Origin: Micavibrio sp. UBA5572
GTDB taxonomy: Bacteria > Pseudomonadota > Alphaproteobacteria > Micavibrionales > Micavibrionaceae
DNA: 41,493 bases
NCBI GenBank assembly: GCA_002425415.1
Contig: DIMG01000015.1
Location: 1 to 41,493 of the forward strand
Reading direction: 5' to 3'
Each line of letters starts with the position of its first letter. Positions within the stretch are counted from its first letter, which is position 1. A program made the translations under genes and the position numbers. Of the stretch, positions 40,391 through 41,493 are shown piece by piece. The notes under the pieces were generated by a model that was not told where the DNA came from, ran no database searches, and saw only the letters and a list, made by a program, of their open reading frames with translations.

Positions 40391-41493
40391 TTATTGCGTC
40401 AAAAGCTGAAGTTGGGTGTTTGAGAGCTGGGATGGATAGAAGTTATATTTACTAATGTATCCCGTATAATAAACCCCTGAACCCACCCAGATAAATCCCT
40501 GATCGCCCCACGTTCCATCAAATGAGCCTGTGACAGGAGCTGCTCCATTAGCGGAAATGGCTAAGCCATTGGAGCCATAGCTTGATGAAATTTTAACATT
40601 ACTATTGATAGGCATGGAAGCTGTCAAAACAATATTTGTGCCATCATATATATTATAGGTGCTTCCCCCGCTTGATCTATACACAAACCGACCCAACAGT
40701 GAGCTTCCCATAACTCTCGATATCCCACCAGTGTTCTGGGCAGAAGCTTCCTGAAACTGTCCTGAAAAGGAACCTGATGAGGTTGTAAACCACCCCCCTG
40801 TTGTTGGAACGGTCAGGTTATCCGCTGCACGCGTCACTGCTGTGGTGGTGGTGGGAATATAGGACGTGGCAAAGGATCCATCTTCAATTTGCGCACCCCA
40901 AGCAAGTATATCTAGAATTTGATCTCCACCGCTAAAATAACTGGATCCACCACGCGTACCAAACACAATAGTTGCAGAGACAGAGGCTATATTGGGGCCG
41001 AGAATAAAACGCTGCCATGATGGCGTGGCAGTTATAGTTTCTCCAATAGCACCATGAGTGTCATATATAACTAATGTTTGATCAGCCCCTGTATTAGATT
41101 TAATCCAAACGGATTTTACGCGCTTAATACTGGAGCTACCTATAGCCCCGTTATATACAAGTGAGTAATCGTTCGAAGATATTCCTACCCCTCTATTCAT
41201 TTGTATGCGGTTTGCCGACAAAGTTCCATCAGGGGCTACTGCAAACGCGGTTGTTACTATTGGAACAACTCCAGTACCCATGGCTACTTTTGACCAAGCT
41301 GCATTATCAAATTCGCTACTCCTCGTGAGAAGGTTAGTTCTTTGTTCCTCAATCAATATCCCCTTTGAGGCATGGGTGACAGGATCATAGTCAAAACGTG
41401 GTGTGCCGGAGCTTGCGGTTTGGAGTGTGCCCGATGAATCGAAATAAGTGCCGATACTAGCGCGGGTGAAGGTTCCGCCCGATGCGCCAAGGA
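40391..41493 (-). CDS. phage-type structural protein, 5' part cut by right edge
   Basis: The frame is open from the stop at 40391 to the window edge (last full codon ends 41491), so the start is missing; a TTG at 41356 is not the real start. The upstream part reads FTRASIGTYFDSSGTLQT, then PRFDYDPVTHASKGILIEEQRTNLL and TRSSEFDNAAW, a series typical of phage virion proteins. A LamG/carbohydrate-binding-like beta domain follows, rich in Gly, Ser, Thr and Asn (about 368 residues visible). The family is that of phage tail, fibre or head-decoration proteins; which one cannot be told. Base use looks different from the neighbours. This is the edge of a prophage or a remnant beside the M3 gene. Confidence 0.75.
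   Translation of the reverse strand, partial: LGASGGTFTRASIGTYFDSSGTLQTASSGTPRFDYDPVTHASKGILIEEQRTNLLTRSSEFDNAAWSKVAMGTGVVPIVTTAFAVAPDGTLSANRIQMNRGVGISSNDYSLVYNGAIGSSSIKRVKSVWIKSNTGADQTLVIYDTHGAIGETITATPSWQRFILGPNIASVSATIVFGTRGGSSYFSGGDQILDILAWGAQIEDGSFATSYIPTTTTAVTRAADNLTVPTTGGWFTTSSGSFSGQFQEASAQNTGGISRVMGSSLLGRFVYRSSGGSTYNIYDGTNIVLTASMPINSNVKISSSYGSNGLAISANGAAPVTGSFDGTWGDQGFIWVGSGVYYTGYISKYNFYPSQLSNTQLQLLTQ

Noticed and set aside
41205..41356. Real start of the right-edge gene at 41356
   Set aside because: The frame continues to the window edge with phage-type sequence; the TTG is internal.
1..41493. tRNA or rRNA genes
   Set aside because: No cloverleaf-like or rRNA-like stretch was recognised in the gaps; a covariance-model search would be needed to be sure.

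Overview
The window looks like the chromosome of a Gram-negative alphaproteobacterium of moderate to low GC, with mostly core genes and some accessory islands. The affiliation is inferred from the kinds of genes present: a cbb3 oxidase cluster ccoNOQP-ccoGHIS, an acyl-CoA dehydrogenase of the DmdC type, an NDUFA9-like protein, heptose synthesis (HldE, implying LPS), and a transglutaminase-like cysteine peptidase. No rRNA, tRNA or CRISPR was seen. I cannot name the genus.

Layout. 1-2.9 kb: the start of a gene running off the left edge, a doubtful small ORF, a SCO1 copper chaperone, then panC, a thioesterase and an SCP2 protein on the minus strand. 3.0-3.5 kb: a small gene split by one in-frame stop. 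3.6-9.3 kb: an acyl-CoA dehydrogenase, rlmJ, and a three-gene minus operon for lipid-linked sugar transfer (GT2, LAB_N, GT39). 9.4-22.6 kb: a respiratory block. L-lactate dehydrogenase and a DsbD/SafE-like membrane protein lead into ccoNOQP, ccoG, ccoH, ccoI and ccoS. They meet head-on with a System II cytochrome c maturation operon (resB, ccsA, a ResA-like thioredoxin), so the oxidase and the machinery that attaches its haem c sit side by side. 22.6-34.9 kb: a lipoprotein, hldE, an unusual peptidase, pyruvate kinase, an NDUFA9-like protein, surA, rsmA, serC, folD, yggT and small exported or membrane proteins. 35.1-36.1 kb: a CtlX-like amidinohydrolase. 36.1-38.0 kb: an AT-rich two-gene island with an XRE regulator and a divergent EgtD-like methyltransferase. 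38.1-40.2 kb: an M3 oligopeptidase. 40.4 kb to the right edge: part of a phage-type structural protein.

The most interesting item is at 25185-26123. A LapG-like (BTLCP) periplasmic cysteine peptidase carries an N-terminal domain whose 24-5-24 tandem repeat matches the MshEN c-di-GMP-binding motif. This suggests a one-protein c-di-GMP-controlled surface protease. Other points of note are System II haem ligation in a presumed alphaproteobacterium, the regulator-methyltransferase island with a clear promoter and operator, and a 43-bp dispersed repeat. There are also REP-like palindromes, a CACAGAG/CGCAAAG-type array, and a hairpin sitting on the start codon of the GT2 operon. Five convergent gene pairs overlap at their 3' ends, so the genome is compact.
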